Shown: positions 5,714-6,320 of the stretch, in pieces
How the letters are laid out: every line of letters starts with the position of its first letter
How positions within the stretch are numbered: position 1 is the first letter of the stretch
Origin: Parcubacteria group bacterium
Lineage (GTDB): Bacteria > Patescibacteriota > Minisyncoccia > Minisyncoccales > JAGUVE01
NCBI GenBank assembly: GCA_020063075.1
Contig: JAGUVE010000070.1
Location: forward strand, 1 to 6,320
DNA length: 6,320 bases
Direction: 5' to 3'
Made by a program: the position numbers and the translations under genes
The notes under the pieces: model-generated
Told to the model about the DNA's origin: nothing
Database searches by the model: none
The model's input: the letters and a program-made list of their open reading frames with translations, nothing else

Positions 5714-5843
5714 GGCAAGCCGATTTTCGGGGTCGCTCGCTCGCCCCGGCGTGTCTCGCTCACTGGCGTTAAAGCCCTCGCTCTTCGCCTTCGGCGAAAC
5801 CATGCCCGCTCGGGCTTTAAAGCCACCCCGAAAACCACTTGCC
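5714..5843. repeat. GC-rich element with terminal and nested inverted repeats (MITE/REP-like)
   Basis: The 178-nt metG-tatD gap holds an island of about 63% G+C (88 of 140 bases, 5711-5850) in AT-rich surroundings. Its ends are imperfect inverted repeats, 5714-5737 against 5821-5843. They share GGCAAG at the tips and a core in which TTTTCGGGGTCGCT pairs with AGCCACCCCGAAAA at 13 of 14 positions. Inside, TTAAAGCCC (5769-5777) pairs perfectly with GGGCTTTAA (5812-5820), and TTCGCC (5784-5789) pairs with GGCGAA (5793-5798) around a TTC loop. GGCTTTAAAGCC (5813-5824) is itself a 12-bp palindrome. TCGCT lies just outside both ends (5708-5712 and 5844-5848) and recurs inside. No T-run follows on either strand, so it is not a plain terminator, and no protein is apparent. 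A short non-autonomous mobile repeat is the likeliest reading; a structured RNA is the alternative. Confidence 0.65.
5784..5798. other. Innermost hairpin of the GC-rich element
   Basis: TTCGCC and GGCGAA form a perfect 6-bp stem closed by a TTC triloop. It lies in the loop of the 9-bp stem 5769-5777/5812-5820, so the whole folds as stacked stems. A transcript reading through from metG to tatD would contain this structure between the two coding regions. Confidence 0.6.
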
Positions 5844-5885
5844 TCGCTTTAAAACCTTCGGATGGGTAATTGAAAATTAATAATT

Positions 5886-6320
5886 ATGTTATTTGACACC
5901 CACGCTCATCTAAATTTTTCCGCTTTCAAAAATGATTTTGATGAAGTTATAAAAAGATGTTTTGAAAACGATATTTTTGTAATTAATGTAGGGACGAAAT
6001 ATGAAACATCAAAAAAAGCGGTAGAAATCGCCCAAAAATATGAAAAAGGAATTTATGCCTCGGTTGGCTTGCACCCGGTTCATTTGGAAGAAAGAAAAAT
6101 GGACCCGGCTGAATTAGATTTTCAAAATCAATTTAAAACCTCGGCTGAAAAATTTGATTACCAAAAATATAAGGACTTAGCCAAAAATAAAAAAGTGGTG
6201 GCGATTGGCGAGACGGGTTTGGATTATTACTGGAAACCAAAAACCAGAAAAAAATTTGAAATTTTCAAAAAAAGGCAAAAAGATGCCTTACTTTTGCAAC
6301 TGAAATTAGCCGAGGAATTA
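5886..6320 (+). CDS. tatD: TatD-family metal-dependent hydrolase/DNase (3' end missing)
   Basis: The first 145 codons of a TatD protein are present; the frame is open at the right edge, so roughly 100 or more residues are missing from view. TatD enzymes are TIM-barrel nucleases using two divalent metals, implicated in DNA repair and 3'-5' nuclease activity. The N-terminal metal motif D-T-H-A-H (4-8) gives His6 and His8; ASVGLHPVH (58-66) and AIGETGLDYY (106-115), with the metal ligand Glu109, follow in the expected order. The linker between HP and GETGLDYY is somewhat longer than in E. coli TatD, with a polar stretch at about 72-92. The later His and Asp ligands lie outside the window. The start is the first ATG after the GC-rich element; no Shine-Dalgarno sequence is seen. 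Following metG, it keeps the metG-tatD pairing widely seen in Firmicutes and elsewhere. Confidence 0.95.
   Translation, partial: MLFDTHAHLNFSAFKNDFDEVIKRCFENDIFVINVGTKYETSKKAVEIAQKYEKGIYASVGLHPVHLEERKMDPAELDFQNQFKTSAEKFDYQKYKDLAKNKKVVAIGETGLDYYWKPKTRKKFEIFKKRQKDALLLQLKLAEEL

Noticed and set aside
5509..5838. Minus-strand open frame of 109 codons across the metG end and the GC-rich island
   Set aside because: It is Arg-rich because it reads the repeated CGCT/GGCG words and then runs antisense through conserved metG sequence. No family resemblance or start signal supports it.
5769..5853. Intrinsic terminator of metG
   Set aside because: The stems are strong, but what follows is mixed sequence without a T-run; the nested arms and flanking TCGCT words fit a repeat element better.

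Overview
The window looks like a piece of chromosome from an uncultivated bacterium of the Candidate Phyla Radiation (Patescibacteria), most likely a Parcubacteria-type lineage. The signs are strongly AT-rich coding DNA heavy in Lys, Ile, Phe and Glu, very tight gene packing, almost no Shine-Dalgarno sequences, compact housekeeping proteins (a 223-residue RsmI, a core-only MetRS), and the remnant KGFIQIPLLIAVIL at the left edge, which resembles an N-terminal segment I recall from many Parcubacteria membrane proteins. The lineage is inferred; there is no rRNA here to test it.

All genes lie on the + strand. Positions 1-192 hold a truncated membrane-protein start and a promoter. From 193 to 3663 five genes follow with gaps of 1-6 nt: an antitoxin, a RelE/ParE-type toxin, an M16 zinc peptidase, an AI-2E-family membrane protein and rsmI. 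This run reads as one operon led by a toxin-antitoxin pair. A 67-nt gap (3664-3730) holds a small hairpin and a second promoter, then come an unrecognised four-helix membrane protein and metG, 3 nt apart. A 178-nt gap (5708-5885) follows, then tatD, which runs off the right edge. The order rsmI, one gene, metG, tatD matches the Bacillus subtilis order rsmI-abrB-metS-yabD, so this is an old translation neighbourhood in which a membrane-protein gene takes the middle slot.

The genes are mostly housekeeping: RsmI methylates 16S rRNA, MetRS charges initiator and elongator tRNA-Met, TatD is a metal-dependent nuclease, and the M16 peptidase and AI-2E protein are general cell functions. The unusual material is the DNA grafted onto them. 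The metG-tatD gap is a GC-rich island (about 63% G+C by hand count over 5711-5850) with long nested inverted repeats, like a small non-coding mobile element. metG itself carries two tracts of 7-bp tandem repeats and an apparent 8-residue insertion near KMSKS, all read in frame, and its HIGH signature reads HLGF. Both promoter candidates place the transcription start within a few bases of the ATG, which would make those mRNAs leaderless or nearly so. I found no CRISPR array, tRNA, transposase gene or novel multi-gene defence system.
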